DNA of 64,000 nucleotides from Haloterrigena sp. H1 (GTDB lineage: Archaea; Halobacteriota; Halobacteria; Halobacteriales; Natrialbaceae): contig NZ_SMZK01000001.1 of the NCBI RefSeq assembly GCF_005938085.1, positions 2,914,001-2,978,000 of the forward strand, in the 5' to 3' direction. The notes under the pieces are model-generated. The model worked only from the letters and a program-made list of their open reading frames with translations. It was not told the origin of the DNA and did no database searches. Positions within the stretch are counted from its first letter, which is position 1; every line of letters begins with the position of its first letter. The position numbers and the translations under genes are program-made. Positions 1-8,004 of this stretch are shown here, one piece after another.

Positions 1-642
1 GATGTCGTCGAACGTTCGAACCTACAACGCCAGATCGTCCACGGCGACGACGACGTCGGCCGACCGAAAGTCGAAAGCGCGGCCGATTACGTCGCGACGC
101 TGAATCCCGACATCGACGTCGAGACCCACGAAACCCGCATCACCGCAGCCAACGTCGACGAACTGGTCGCCGACTACGACGTCGTCCTCGATGCCAGCGA
201 CAACTTCGCCACCCGGTACCTGCTCAACGACCACTGTGTGCTCACCGAGACGCCGCTGTTTCACGGCGCAATCTACCGGTTCGAGGGGCAGATCACGTCG
301 TTTACCAACGACCGCGGCGGCGACGATGACCCGCCGTGTTACCGCTGTATCTTCCCCGAAGCCCCCGAGCCGGGAACCGTCCCCGACTGTGCGACCACGG
401 GCGTCCTCGGCGTCCTCCCCGGCACCGTCGGCTGCATCCAGGCCACCGAGGTCGTCAAGTACCTCATCGAGAAGGGCGAGTTGCTCGAGGGCCGCCTGCT
501 GATGTACGACGCGATGGGCATGACCTTCGAAGAGGTCCCAGTACAGTCAAATCCGGCGTGTCCGGTCTGTGGGGACGACCCCGAGATCGAGTCCGTCGAG
601 GACGTGGCCTACGAAGGGACCTGCGAGATTTCCGCGGATTGA
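1..642 (+). CDS. ubaA: E1-like ubiquitin/SAMP-activating enzyme UbaA (ThiF/MoeB family), 3' part
   Basis: The frame is open from base 1 and ends in TGA at 640-642, so only the last 213 residues are present and the N-terminal Rossmann glycine motif lies outside the window. Visible E1 features are the DASDNFATRYLLND nucleotide-site segment (about residue 64 of the fragment), a zinc pair CYRC (113/116) matched by CPVC near the C terminus, and the candidate catalytic cysteine in PDCATTG (130). In haloarchaea this single E1 adenylates small ubiquitin-like modifiers (SAMPs) for protein conjugation and for sulfur transfer to tRNA and molybdopterin. The next gene is convergent. Another MoeB/ThiF paralogue cannot be excluded without the N terminus. 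Confidence 0.85.
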   Translation, partial: DVVERSNLQRQIVHGDDDVGRPKVESAADYVATLNPDIDVETHETRITAANVDELVADYDVVLDASDNFATRYLLNDHCVLTETPLFHGAIYRFEGQITSFTNDRGGDDDPPCYRCIFPEAPEPGTVPDCATTGVLGVLPGTVGCIQATEVVKYLIEKGELLEGRLLMYDAMGMTFEEVPVQSNPACPVCGDDPEIESVEDVAYEGTCEISAD

Positions 643-680
643 ACAACGATGGGACGGCCCCGAGCTGACACTTGCCAACC

Positions 681-1685
681 TTACCGGCTCAACTGAGATT
701 GATCGACGCGCGAGCGAACGAGAGTCGGCAGCTCGAGCCCACCAGCAACCGCGAGACAGGAGACAAACGCGGTCGTGCCGAGTTTGCCACCCGCGCCGGC
801 CAGCGCCGGTGCGACGGCGAGGAAGACAAGCCCACAGAGCGCGCCAGCACCGGCGACCTGTCCCAGTGGTTCTAACCGTTTTGCACTCGACATCCCGACG
901 AACGAGGCACAGAACGCGACCGTGGCCAGTGTCGGTCCGAGTTCCGGCACGACGGCCGGGAACGCGACGCCGGCGACCGCTCCGACGGCCGCAGACGCGA
1001 CGACCGCGCTCATCCCGCCGCGCACGCGGAACAAGACGGTCGCGACCGCAGCGACGACGGCGACGGGAACGATCACCGGGGCGAGCCGCCACGCGAGTAC
1101 ACTTCCGGCGGCGTAGTCGACGCCCATCAGCGGGACCGTCACGATACAGCCAAAGAGAGCGAGCGTGCCGTATTTGCCGCCGAAGCCGCCGAACGAGTCC
1201 GCCGTCGCGACGAACGCGAGTCCGGCGATCAGGCCAGCCAGCGCGACTTCCTCGAGGGTGGGAAACAGCGCCGGTGAGGCCATCCCGACGAACGAGCCAC
1301 AGTAGGCCGCGCCGTCGATCTCTGCAAGTCCGACGCCGGCAACGAGTCCAACGAGCGCGGAAGCCAGCACTGGTCCGAGACCAGCGTGAACGCTCAGTCC
1401 GTACGTCACGACCGCCGCAACCGCGACCGCAAGCACGTCGACGGCGTCCGTTCGATCGAACTCGGTCGCATCGATCCGCGAGAGGCGGCGACGCTCGGAC
1501 GCAGCGACGACGCTTCCCGCGAGAACGACGCCAAACTGCACGCTCAGTGTCCCGTTCGGGAGGGCAGCTGGCGCGCGAATAGCTCTGAGGAGCAACACAG
1601 CAGGAGTCACCAGCAAGGCGACGTAGCCAGCGAGCTGGACCGGACCGTACACACCGGGGACTCTCTCGAGGGGGACGGAGAGCAT
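681..1685 (-). CDS. Multi-pass membrane protein of unknown function
   Basis: About 334 residues from the ATG at 1685 (MLSVPLERV). The frame stays open 21 codons upstream, but the internal ATG sits directly before the first hydrophobic segment. The protein is almost entirely hydrophobic: perhaps nine to ten membrane segments rich in Ala, Val and Gly with short charged loops such as SERRRLSRID. Two similar glycine-rich stretches (FGGFGGKYGT and AGAGGKLGT) and two FVGM motifs suggest an internal duplication. I recognise no transporter signature. It lies tail-to-tail with the E1 gene and downstream of the SDR on the same strand (84 bp apart), so co-transcription with the SDR is possible. Confidence 0.7.
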   Translation of the reverse strand: MLSVPLERVPGVYGPVQLAGYVALLVTPAVLLLRAIRAPAALPNGTLSVQFGVVLAGSVVAASERRRLSRIDATEFDRTDAVDVLAVAVAAVVTYGLSVHAGLGPVLASALVGLVAGVGLAEIDGAAYCGSFVGMASPALFPTLEEVALAGLIAGLAFVATADSFGGFGGKYGTLALFGCIVTVPLMGVDYAAGSVLAWRLAPVIVPVAVVAAVATVLFRVRGGMSAVVASAAVGAVAGVAFPAVVPELGPTLATVAFCASFVGMSSAKRLEPLGQVAGAGALCGLVFLAVAPALAGAGGKLGTTAFVSCLAVAGGLELPTLVRSRVDQSQLSR

Positions 1686-1769
1686 TACGGTTCGAAAATC
1701 GGTAGCCGGCTCGCAGCTCGCGCCACACGCTGCGGTTCGGGCAGCCACAGACAGGCCGGAACCGACGTG

Positions 1770-2555
1770 TTAGCTCCGAAGCAGGCCGCCGTCGATCGGA
1801 ATCTCGGCCCCGTTGACGAAACTCGCGCGGGGACTCGAGAGGAAGGCAACCACGTCACCGAGTTCACGTGGCTCGCCGATGCGGTCCATCGGGATGTCGC
1901 TGGCCAGCGCCACCAGTCCCTCCTCGTAGTCACCGTAGGTGCCGCGTTCGACTCTGGCATCGACGAGTTCCTCGATTCGGGCCGTCTCGATCGTCCCCGG
2001 CAACACTGCGTTGGCCCGGATCTCGGGGGCAAACTCCCGGGAAATCGTCTTGACGAGCCCGATCACGCCCCGCCGCACCGAGTTCGACAACAGCAGGCCG
2101 TCTGCGACCTCCCGGACGGTTCTGGAGGTAATACAGGTAATCGTCCCGTACTCGGAGTCGAGCAGGTGCTCGTAGCTCTCCTCGATCGTCCAGACGACGC
2201 TCATCACCAGCAGGTCGTAGGCCCGATACCAGTCCTGTTCGTCGGTCTCGAGGAAGGTCGTACTCGGCGGGCCGCCCGAGGACGTGACGAGGTGGTCGAG
2301 GCCGCCGAAGGCGGCGGCGGTTTCGCGGACGAGGTGAGAAACGTCATCGGGATCTGTCAGATCGGCCTGCACCGCGAGCACGTCGCCCGTCCCCGTCGCG
2401 TCCAGTTCCTCGCGGGCGTCCTCGAGCCGTGTCTCGTCACGCCCACAGATCGCCACGTTTGCACCGTCGTCGGCGAGTGCCCGTGCGCTCGCAAAGCCGA
2501 GGCCGCTCGAGGCCGCGGTCACCAACACCGAGTTACCGTCGAGTTCGAGGTCCAT
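1770..2555 (-). CDS. Atypical short-chain dehydrogenase/reductase (SDR) lacking the YxxxK motif
   Basis: The ATG at 2555 (MDLELDGN) is preferred over a TTG nine codons upstream because SDR proteins start just before the first beta strand. The product is 261 residues. The cofactor site reads TAASSGLG instead of the canonical TGxxxGxG, and the usual NNAG is replaced by TSSGGP. Where the catalytic YxxxK should lie, the sequence is LLLSNSVRRG with no Tyr or Lys. The C-terminal PIDGG motif of FabG-like SDRs is intact (ASFVNGAEIPIDGG). The fold is secure but the chemistry is not: it may be a reductase using other residues or a non-catalytic relative. It is divergent from the SMR exporter (115 bp between starts). 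Confidence 0.8.
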   Translation of the reverse strand: MDLELDGNSVLVTAASSGLGFASARALADDGANVAICGRDETRLEDAREELDATGTGDVLAVQADLTDPDDVSHLVRETAAAFGGLDHLVTSSGGPPSTTFLETDEQDWYRAYDLLVMSVVWTIEESYEHLLDSEYGTITCITSRTVREVADGLLLSNSVRRGVIGLVKTISREFAPEIRANAVLPGTIETARIEELVDARVERGTYGDYEEGLVALASDIPMDRIGEPRELGDVVAFLSSPRASFVNGAEIPIDGGLLRS

Positions 2556-2670
2556 GTCCGAGTCGACGAGAGCCGCGTACAAATCACTCGGGGAGCCAGT
2601 AAGCCGAACTCGCCGTCCCCGTCGGACATCGCTGTCCTATAGGTCCGTGAGATCGGACGGGAGGGCACTG

Positions 2671-2994
2671 ATGTCATGGCCGCTGCTGTTCGTTGCGGGA
2701 CTGTTCGAAATCGCGTGGGCAATCGGACTCCACTACTCCGATGGCCTCTCGAAACCAGTGCCGACCGTTGGCACTGCTATCGCGCTCGTTTTGAGCATGG
2801 TGTTGCTCGCGCAAGCGGTTCAGAGCCTGCCGATCGGCACCGCGTATGCGGTCTGGACTGGAATCGGCGCGGTCGGGACGGCAACGCTCGGCATCGTGCT
2901 GTTCGACGAACCAGCAACGCTCGCTCGGCTCGCGTTCATCTTCTGTATCGTCGTCGGGGTCGTCGGGCTCAACGTCGTCTCGAGCGGGCACTGA
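2671..2994 (+). CDS. Small multidrug resistance (SMR) family exporter, SugE/Gdx-like
   Basis: 107 residues, the usual SMR length, from the ATG at 2671 (MSWPLLF). The frame extends 39 codons upstream but that part is polar and unlike the family. Four hydrophobic segments are visible. The essential membrane glutamate is at residue 13 (LFEIAWAIGLHYSDG), and a W-x-G-I-G-A segment follows at about 65. The pattern FEIAWAIGL resembles the SugE/Gdx branch, whose bacterial members exchange guanidinium for protons, rather than EmrE. SMR proteins act as dimers in the membrane. It stands alone on this strand between two minus-strand genes, so no pairing partner is visible. Confidence 0.85.
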   Translation: MSWPLLFVAGLFEIAWAIGLHYSDGLSKPVPTVGTAIALVLSMVLLAQAVQSLPIGTAYAVWTGIGAVGTATLGIVLFDEPATLARLAFIFCIVVGVVGLNVVSSGH

Positions 2995-3013
2995 CTGCGG
3001 TAAATGGGACCGC

Positions 3014-3472
3014 TCAATCCTGATGGCGAACCCGAACCATCCCTTCCGACGTGACGCCGACGATCAGTGGCGTCGACACCTGCCGGCCCGTAACCGCGTT
3101 GCCAGCAGCGTCGCTGACGACCTTCATCAGATCCGGTGCGGTGTAATCGACCTTGACGCCGGCCTCGTCGCAGGCGTCGTAGACCAGTTCGGGCACGTCG
3201 TAGAGGTCGGTTCCGGCAGGAACGCGAACCCGGACCGGCGCGCGAAGCGCCTCCGCGAACGCGACCGTCTCGCGGGCTTTCGCGACGTTCTCGCGGGCGC
3301 TGGACTCGATCGAGGAAACGTTCGCCCGTGAGGTCCCTAGTGCATCGGCGATGTCGGCCTGCGAGACATCGCGTTCGCGTAACGCAAGTACCTGTGCCTG
3401 CCGATACGTCAACACGCTGGTCTCGGGATCGAACCCGATCTCCGCTAAGAGTTCCTCGATGTCGTCGATCAC
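3014..3472 (-). CDS. Tfx-family DNA-binding protein (helix-turn-helix)
   Basis: The GTG at 3472 (VIDDIEELLAEIGFDP) is chosen because family members begin here. A longer frame upstream adds arginine-rich, unconserved residues. The product has 152 residues. The N-terminal half holds a sigma-70 region 4-like helix-turn-helix: LTYRQAQVLALRERDVSQ followed by ADIADALGTSRANVSSI. The C-terminal half (VRVPAGTDLYDVPELVYDACDEAGVKVDYTAPDL) is the characteristic Tfx domain. Tfx of Methanothermobacter binds downstream of the fmd operon promoter and is thought to control molybdoenzyme genes; the haloarchaeal target is unknown. No molybdenum gene adjoins it here. Its 3' end lies 20 bp from the convergent SMR gene. 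Confidence 0.85.
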   Translation of the reverse strand: MIDDIEELLAEIGFDPETSVLTYRQAQVLALRERDVSQADIADALGTSRANVSSIESSARENVAKARETVAFAEALRAPVRVRVPAGTDLYDVPELVYDACDEAGVKVDYTAPDLMKVVSDAAGNAVTGRQVSTPLIVGVTSEGMVRVRHQD

Positions 3473-3627
3473 GGCGACCCGCCTCCGCCGACGCTGCAGG
3501 CTCGCGTGGCCATAGTAGCCTCTAGCTATCGGCGGTATCAAAGCTTCCACGGTCCCGGCATCGGACGATCGCGATGTCGGCACAGAAATCGGGCCAGGGT
3601 GCGTCGAGAACGGAACCGATCGTCGTC

Positions 3628-3708
3628 ATACGGTCTGCTGTCACTGTTTACCGGTGCAACCGCAGGACGGTCGCGGTTGCGCCGGCACTGACTGACAGCA
3701 GACCGTAT
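3628..3708. repeat. Nested palindromic element with 16-bp outer arms
   Basis: Outer arms atacggtctgctgtca (3628-3643) and tgacagcagaccgtat (3693-3708) are exact inverse complements. Inside the 49-base spacer lies a second stem, ccggtgcaaccgc with gcggttgcgccgg (one mismatch). The element sits between the Tfx gene and the stop of the small membrane protein and overlaps its final base. The same arm recurs at 38277-38291 and 61049-61064, always outside genes. It could fold as a strong cruciform or RNA hairpin and may act as a terminator, or be a small non-autonomous mobile element. Confidence 0.8.
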
Positions 3709-4064
3709 CAGTCGGCGGAGTGGCTGGACGCGGCCTGTTCGGGTTCGGTCGACGTCCCGACGATGGATCGGCGTGCCTGCTGGACCATCGAGCGGACGAA
3801 CCGGCCGACGTTCCCAGGACCGGCGTGTGGACCGGGCGACCGATAGGAGACGATCAACGACCACATCGCCGCGACGCCGAGCGATCCCAGCGCCGAGAAC
3901 GACATGCCCATCGTCGCGTACGTTCCCGCGTAAATCGCACCGATCGTCATCGACGGCACGCTCGAGCCAAGCGGTACGTTCGCCGTCGCATCACGCACTG
4001 TCGGGGCGAGAAAGGCGATCGAAAGGACGCTGCCGGCTAGGAAGACGAGATCTTGCCACATCAT
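3708..4064 (-). CDS. Small membrane protein of unknown function
   Basis: 118 residues from the ATG at 4064 (MMWQDLVFLAG). The frame is open much further upstream, but that part is polar and low in haloarchaeal character. Two or three membrane segments are visible: LVFLAGSVLSIAFLAPTV at the N terminus, then SMTIGAIYAGTYATMGMSFSAL merging with GVAAMWSLIVSYRS. The tail is Arg-rich then polar. Upstream, the minus strand carries an AT-rich stretch (about 4066-4110) including a TATA-like sequence, consistent with its own promoter. The stop codon overlaps the palindromic element at 3628-3708. I do not recognise a named family. Confidence 0.65.
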   Translation of the reverse strand: MMWQDLVFLAGSVLSIAFLAPTVRDATANVPLGSSVPSMTIGAIYAGTYATMGMSFSALGSLGVAAMWSLIVSYRSPGPHAGPGNVGRFVRSMVQQARRSIVGTSTEPEQAASSHSAD

Positions 4065-4185
4065 ATCTTTTCCTAACTCGATAATGAGTAAATACTCCTC
4101 GGTATTAAACGGAGTCGACACACCGATCGATAACCGCGGGTACCCGAAAACGTGACACAGGGTCGGTCGGGGCACTGAGACCGGC

Positions 4186-5178
4186 TCAGAACTCGAGCGG
4201 CCAGCGCTCCCCGTCGATGTCGGCGAGCGTCTCAGCGACACCGTCTGCCAGCCGATACTCGGTTCCCTCGCGAACGACGGCCCCCTCACGCTCTAAGTGC
4301 TCGAGGTGCGCGTAGGACTCGCCGGGTCCGTGGAGAATGTGAATGTCCTCAAGGTCTCCGAACAGGTCGGCGCTGACGGTCCAGGTGTCACAGGGACCGA
4401 GCCGATCCAGCGCGTCGAGGACCCGCCAAGAACGTTCTTCGTGGTGGTCGATGATGTCCTGGGCGCGGCCGGCGGGGTCATCGATCGGCGTGCGATGCCC
4501 CGGCCACGCGCGGTCGTAATCGGCGTCGACGATTCCCTGTAGCGCGCGGAGGTACGTCTCGAGTGGCCGATCGACGCGAACGTCGGCACCGCCGACGTTG
4601 GGCGTATAGACCGGCAACAGTGCGTCGCCGGCAAAGACCTGCCGCTCGCCCTCGAGTTCCGCCTCGAACAGACAGAGTCCGGCTGCGTGGCCGGAGGTGT
4701 GAACGACCTCGAGGTCGGTGCCGTTAACGGTGAACGTCTCGCCGTCCTCGAAAGGCGTTACCGTCGGCGTCTCGCCGGTCGTCTCGGCGTCGGTCAGTCG
4801 TTCGCGGAGGGCTGCCCGGTCAGCGTCGGGGATTCCCCACTCTTCGAAGTACTGCCGGTAGCGGTCGTCCAGCGCATCCCAGGCCGACTCGTCGCCCGCG
4901 ACGAGCGGTGCGTCGGCGGCGTGGACATACACCTCAGCGCCGCTTTCGGCCTGGATCTCCCCGGCTAGCCCGCAGTGGTCGTGGTGCCAGTGTGTCAGGA
5001 ATATCCTGTCGATATCCGCCAGTTCGAGGTCGCGATCGGCCAGCGCCGTCTCGAGTTGGTCGCGGGTCGTCGCCAGCCAGTCGCCGGTATCGAGCAGTGC
5101 CGTTTCCTGCCCGTCAGCGAAGAGATAGACGTTGTTGTCACCTTCGAACGCCGAGTTCGACAGCGAGATGCGTTCCAT
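4186..5178 (-). CDS. Metallo-beta-lactamase-fold hydrolase
   Basis: 330 residues from the ATG at 5178. The dinuclear metal motif HxHxDH is complete (THWHHDHCG, H63/H65/D67/H68). Further ligands follow in order: the histidine in HTSGHAAG, the aspartate in FAGDALLP and the histidine in AWPGHRTPI. The N terminus has the expected NNVYLF...LLDTGD strand pattern. The C-terminal ~75 residues (SADLFGDLEDIHILHGPGESYAHLEHL) form a helical domain like the winged-helix extension of LACTB2-like enzymes. The substrate is not evident: thioesterase, lactonase or ribonuclease activities all occur in this group. It has no operon partner. Confidence 0.85.
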   Translation of the reverse strand: MERISLSNSAFEGDNNVYLFADGQETALLDTGDWLATTRDQLETALADRDLELADIDRIFLTHWHHDHCGLAGEIQAESGAEVYVHAADAPLVAGDESAWDALDDRYRQYFEEWGIPDADRAALRERLTDAETTGETPTVTPFEDGETFTVNGTDLEVVHTSGHAAGLCLFEAELEGERQVFAGDALLPVYTPNVGGADVRVDRPLETYLRALQGIVDADYDRAWPGHRTPIDDPAGRAQDIIDHHEERSWRVLDALDRLGPCDTWTVSADLFGDLEDIHILHGPGESYAHLEHLEREGAVVREGTEYRLADGVAETLADIDGERWPLEF

Positions 5179-5268
5179 GCATTCTCGTCACACACCGTCA
5201 GAAAAAACGTTATCTAACACGGACCGAGACGAACCCACAGCCACCGCGTCGACTGTCCACTCGCGGCG

Positions 5269-5742
5269 CTAGGAGCCCCAGAAGTTTTCGCGGCTACCGA
5301 GTCGCTCGCGTTTGGGGCTGCTGTTATCGGCATCGTCGTCGGCATCATCGTCGACCGGGTCAGCGGTCACATCGTCCGCTTCGTCGTCCGTGGTGTCCTC
5401 GTCGGGTTCCATCGGGAGGAGTTCGAGTTTCTCCGCACGCGCGTGGTTGCTGTGGACTCGCGTGATTTCGACGCGAGCGCGCGCTTCCGGCAGAACGCCA
5501 TCGACCATCACGATGAACCCGTCCTCGGTCCGGCCGACGCCGGCACCGCTTTCGTGCATGTCGACGACGTCGATAATGACTTCCTCGCCCGCCTTGACCG
5601 GCTGGGTCTTGAGATCCTCGATCGGCTGGTTGTAGTGATTACACCACTCCTTGCCACCCCGATCACCGTAGTGCTGGCACCCCATACCCGAGATCTGTTC
5701 GGAGAACTCCGGGCAGTCGTCAGCGAGTGGACAGTCTGCCAT
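5269..5742 (-). CDS. TRAM-domain protein with N-terminal cysteine motif
   Basis: 157 residues from the ATG at 5742 (MADCPLADDCPEF). The N terminus has cysteines in MADCPLADDCPE, GMGCQHYG and KEWCNHYN that could bind a metal. Residues about 48-107 form a TRAM domain (PVKAGEEVIIDVVDMHESGAGVGR onward, ending in RVEITRVHSNHARAEKLEL), a predicted RNA-binding beta barrel also found in MiaB-like and TrmA-like tRNA enzymes. An Asp-rich, probably disordered stretch follows, then a tail SPKRERLGSRENFWGS. Stand-alone archaeal TRAM proteins have been linked to RNA chaperone roles. The longer frame upstream of 5742 has no family resemblance. Confidence 0.85.
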   Translation of the reverse strand: MADCPLADDCPEFSEQISGMGCQHYGDRGGKEWCNHYNQPIEDLKTQPVKAGEEVIIDVVDMHESGAGVGRTEDGFIVMVDGVLPEARARVEITRVHSNHARAEKLELLPMEPDEDTTDDEADDVTADPVDDDADDDADNSSPKRERLGSRENFWGS

Positions 5743-5948
5743 GCACAGTACTACCAGCGGTGGTGTTAAACCGTTTCCGTCTTCGAGAGAGGAATCGCCA
5801 TCGAAAGAAACGCTGGTAGCAAACACTAGCAATAGCGAAAGCAGATCTAACTCAGTACGAATAATTATTGAAATATGGTAGCTAAACAGGGGGTCAACGA
5901 CTTCCGATTTCGAAAAGGTTTACGGGGTGGACGTTGCACTATCCCGTG

Positions 5949-6740
5949 ATGAAAATTCTCGTTACGGTCAAAGAGGTGGCGACCGTCGAAGACGAGTTCG
6001 AAATCGAGGGAACCGAAATCGCGGAGCAGTACCTCGGTGCCGACTTGAACGAATGGGACGACTACGCGATCGAAGAGGCCGTCCAGCTCCAGGAAGACGG
6101 GATCGCCGACGAGGTCGTCGCAGTCACCATCGGCCCGGAAGACTGTGAACAGACCATCCGACAGGCACTCGCGAAGGGAGCAGACCGCGCCGTCCGCGTC
6201 TGGGACGACGCCCTCGAGGACGTCGACCTGCTCGACGTCAACGCCAAGACGGAGATCCTGAGCGCCGTCATCGAAGCCGAGGAGCCCGACCTCGTGCTCT
6301 CGGGTGTACAGGCCGGCGACGACAGCTTCGGCGCGACCGGCGTCTCGGTCGCCGAGCAGCTCGGCTTCCAGTGGGGTGCCGTCGTCAACCACCTCGAGCA
6401 CGATCTCGAGGACGGCATCGCCTCGGTCCGACGCGAACTCGAGGGCGGCGTCGAGGAGCTGACCGACATCGAGCTTCCGGCCGTCCTGACGATCCAGACG
6501 GGGATCAACGAACCTCGATATGCCAGCCTGCGGGGCATTCGACAGGCCCAGCGCAAGGAACTCGACGTCCAGACGCTCGATGATATCGGCGTCGACGAGA
6601 GCACGATCGAAACCGAACTCGAGCTAACCGACATGTACGAACCCGAGAGCGAAAGCGACGCGACCGTCTGGGAGGGCAGCGCCGACGAGACGGCTGGGGA
6701 GCTCGGTGACCTGCTTCGCGACAAGGGGGTGGCACAATGA
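5949..6740 (+). CDS. etfB: Electron transfer flavoprotein beta subunit
   Basis: 263 residues from the ATG at 5949 (MKILVTVKEV). It has the typical ETF-beta start and the AVTIGPEDCEQTIRQALAKGADRAVRVWD segment used in nucleotide binding, followed by the signature VLSGVQAGDDSFGATGVSVAEQLG. The end overlaps etfA by four bases (ATGA), so the two chains are translationally coupled. As a dimer with EtfA it carries electrons from acyl-CoA dehydrogenases or similar flavoenzymes to the quinone pool. No FixC/FixX or ETF:quinone oxidoreductase gene follows, so the partner lies elsewhere. An AT-rich region with tttacgg just upstream may hold the promoter. Confidence 0.93.
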   Translation: MKILVTVKEVATVEDEFEIEGTEIAEQYLGADLNEWDDYAIEEAVQLQEDGIADEVVAVTIGPEDCEQTIRQALAKGADRAVRVWDDALEDVDLLDVNAKTEILSAVIEAEEPDLVLSGVQAGDDSFGATGVSVAEQLGFQWGAVVNHLEHDLEDGIASVRRELEGGVEELTDIELPAVLTIQTGINEPRYASLRGIRQAQRKELDVQTLDDIGVDESTIETELELTDMYEPESESDATVWEGSADETAGELGDLLRDKGVAQ

Positions 6741-7690
6741 CGGACGTCCTCGCAGTCGCGGATCACCGCCGGGGAGACCTCCGAGATGTCAGTTACGAGA
6801 TCATTACCGCCGGTCGCGAACTCGCCGACGAAACCGGCGGCGACCTCCATCTGGCGGTCATCAGCGGCACCGTCGACGACTTCGCCGACAAACTCAATCG
6901 CGAGGGCGTCGACGCCATCCACACCGTCGACCACGGCGAAGAGTTCAACCACGACATCTACGCACAAGCGGTCACGCAGCTCTACGACGAGCTCGCGCCA
7001 CAGTACGTCCTGACACCAAACAGCGTCAACGGGCTCGACTACGCACCCGCCATCGCGAACGACCTCGACCTGCCGGTCGTCACTGACACCGTCGATCTCG
7101 AGGCCGACGGCGAGACGCTCGTCGCCACCCGCGAGATGTACGGCGGCAAGGTCGAGACGACCACCCAACTCGAGGGCGACGCTGTCGTCACGATCCGCGG
7201 TGCCGAGTGGCCCGCTGCCGAGGGCACCGGTGACGCCGCGATCGAGACCTTCGACGCCGATATCGACGAGGACGCAGTCGGTTCGACCGTCACCGGCTTC
7301 GAAGAGGTCGGCGGCGGCGATGTCGACATCAGCGAAGCCGAGCTGCTGGTCTCGGTCGGCCGCGGGATCGAAGAAGAGGAGAACCTCGAGATGATCCGCG
7401 AGCTGGCCGACGCACTCGATGCGACGCTGTCGTCCTCGCGCCCGATCGTCGACAACGGCTGGCTACCCAAGAACCGGCAGGTCGGCCAGTCCGGGAAGGT
7501 CGTCACGCCCGACGTCTACATCGCGATCGGCATCTCCGGCGCGGTCCAGCACGTCGCCGGCATGAAAGGCTCCGATACGATCGTCGCGATCAACACCGAC
7601 CCCAACGCGCCGATCATGGACATCGCCGACTACGCGATCGTCGACGACCTCTTCGACGTCGTCCCCGAACTCATCGAGGAGTTCCAGTAA
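6737..7690 (+). CDS. etfA: Electron transfer flavoprotein alpha subunit
   Basis: 317 residues, starting within the etfB stop. The N-terminal half is the ETF alpha/beta-type domain ([32 protein letters not shown]). The C-terminal FAD domain is complete: [16 protein letters not shown], then [34 protein letters not shown] and [20 protein letters not shown]. The last 12 codons are duplicated 137 bp downstream (see the repeat entry), with no effect on this reading frame. Product and coupling with EtfB are clear; which dehydrogenase it serves is not visible. Confidence 0.93.
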   Translation: MTDVLAVADHRRGDLRDVSYEIITAGRELADETGGDLHLAVISGTVDDFADKLNREGVDAIHTVDHGEEFNHDIYAQAVTQLYDELAPQYVLTPNSVNGLDYAPAIANDLDLPVVTDTVDLEADGETLVATREMYGGKVETTTQLEGDAVVTIRGAEWPAAEGTGDAAIETFDADIDEDAVGSTVTGFEEVGGGDVDISEAELLVSVGRGIEEEENLEMIRELADALDATLSSSRPIVDNGWLPKNRQVGQSGKVVTPDVYIAIGISGAVQHVAGMKGSDTIVAINTDPNAPIMDIADYAIVDDLFDVVPELIEEFQ

Positions 7691-7828
7691 CTGTACCGCG
7701 AACGAGCATCGTGAGTGAGCGGCTTTTTGGTCCAGATTTTTTCGCGAGTGGTCGCGAACCCGTTAGCGACCCGAGCGAAAAAAGGTGGTCGCACGTCGTC
7801 CCCGAACTCATCGAGGAGTTCCAGTAAC
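7656..7828 (+). repeat. 36-bp direct repeat: the 3' end of etfA and a downstream copy
   Basis: Bases 7656-7691 (last codons and stop of etfA) recur identically at 7793-7828, 137 bp later, outside any gene. What follows each copy is also related: gaacgagcatcgtgagtgag after the first and gaacgacgtgagcgag after the second. This points to a tandem duplication of roughly 137 bp whose second unit is decaying, or to gene conversion between downstream repeat elements. No reading frame uses the second copy. Confidence 0.85.
7737..7783 (+). terminator. Hairpin with T-run and A-run arms downstream of etfA
   Basis: The arm ttttttcgcgagtggtcgc (7737-7755) pairs imperfectly with gcgacccgagcgaaaaaa (7766-7783). 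A T-tract also precedes it (ggctttttgg near 7721). T-rich tracts are the usual archaeal termination signal, and this lies 46 bp past the etfA stop. A similar T-rich block follows the gene ending at 43157. Confidence 0.5.
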
Positions 7829-8004
7829 CACACCACGAACGACGTGAGCGAGCGGCCTTCCTCGTGAACGCAGTGAACGAGATCTCAGCAGAGCTGTACT
7901 CTACCGGTATTTTTGGTCGATATCGTTTGTGGGAGTCGCTGATCGTGCAAAAATTTCGTTTCGGATCCGTCAGCTACTTTTCTACCCACTCCTAAGCGCG
8001 GTTG

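Noticed and set aside
547..1728. 393-codon arginine-rich minus-strand frame
   Set aside because: It overlaps the membrane-protein gene in another frame on the same strand and the E1 gene. Extreme Arg content marks a frame shadow.
5949..7690. FixAB-type electron-bifurcating flavoprotein
   Set aside because: No fixC or fixX follows and I could not see clear bifurcation-specific residues, so the general ETF call is kept.
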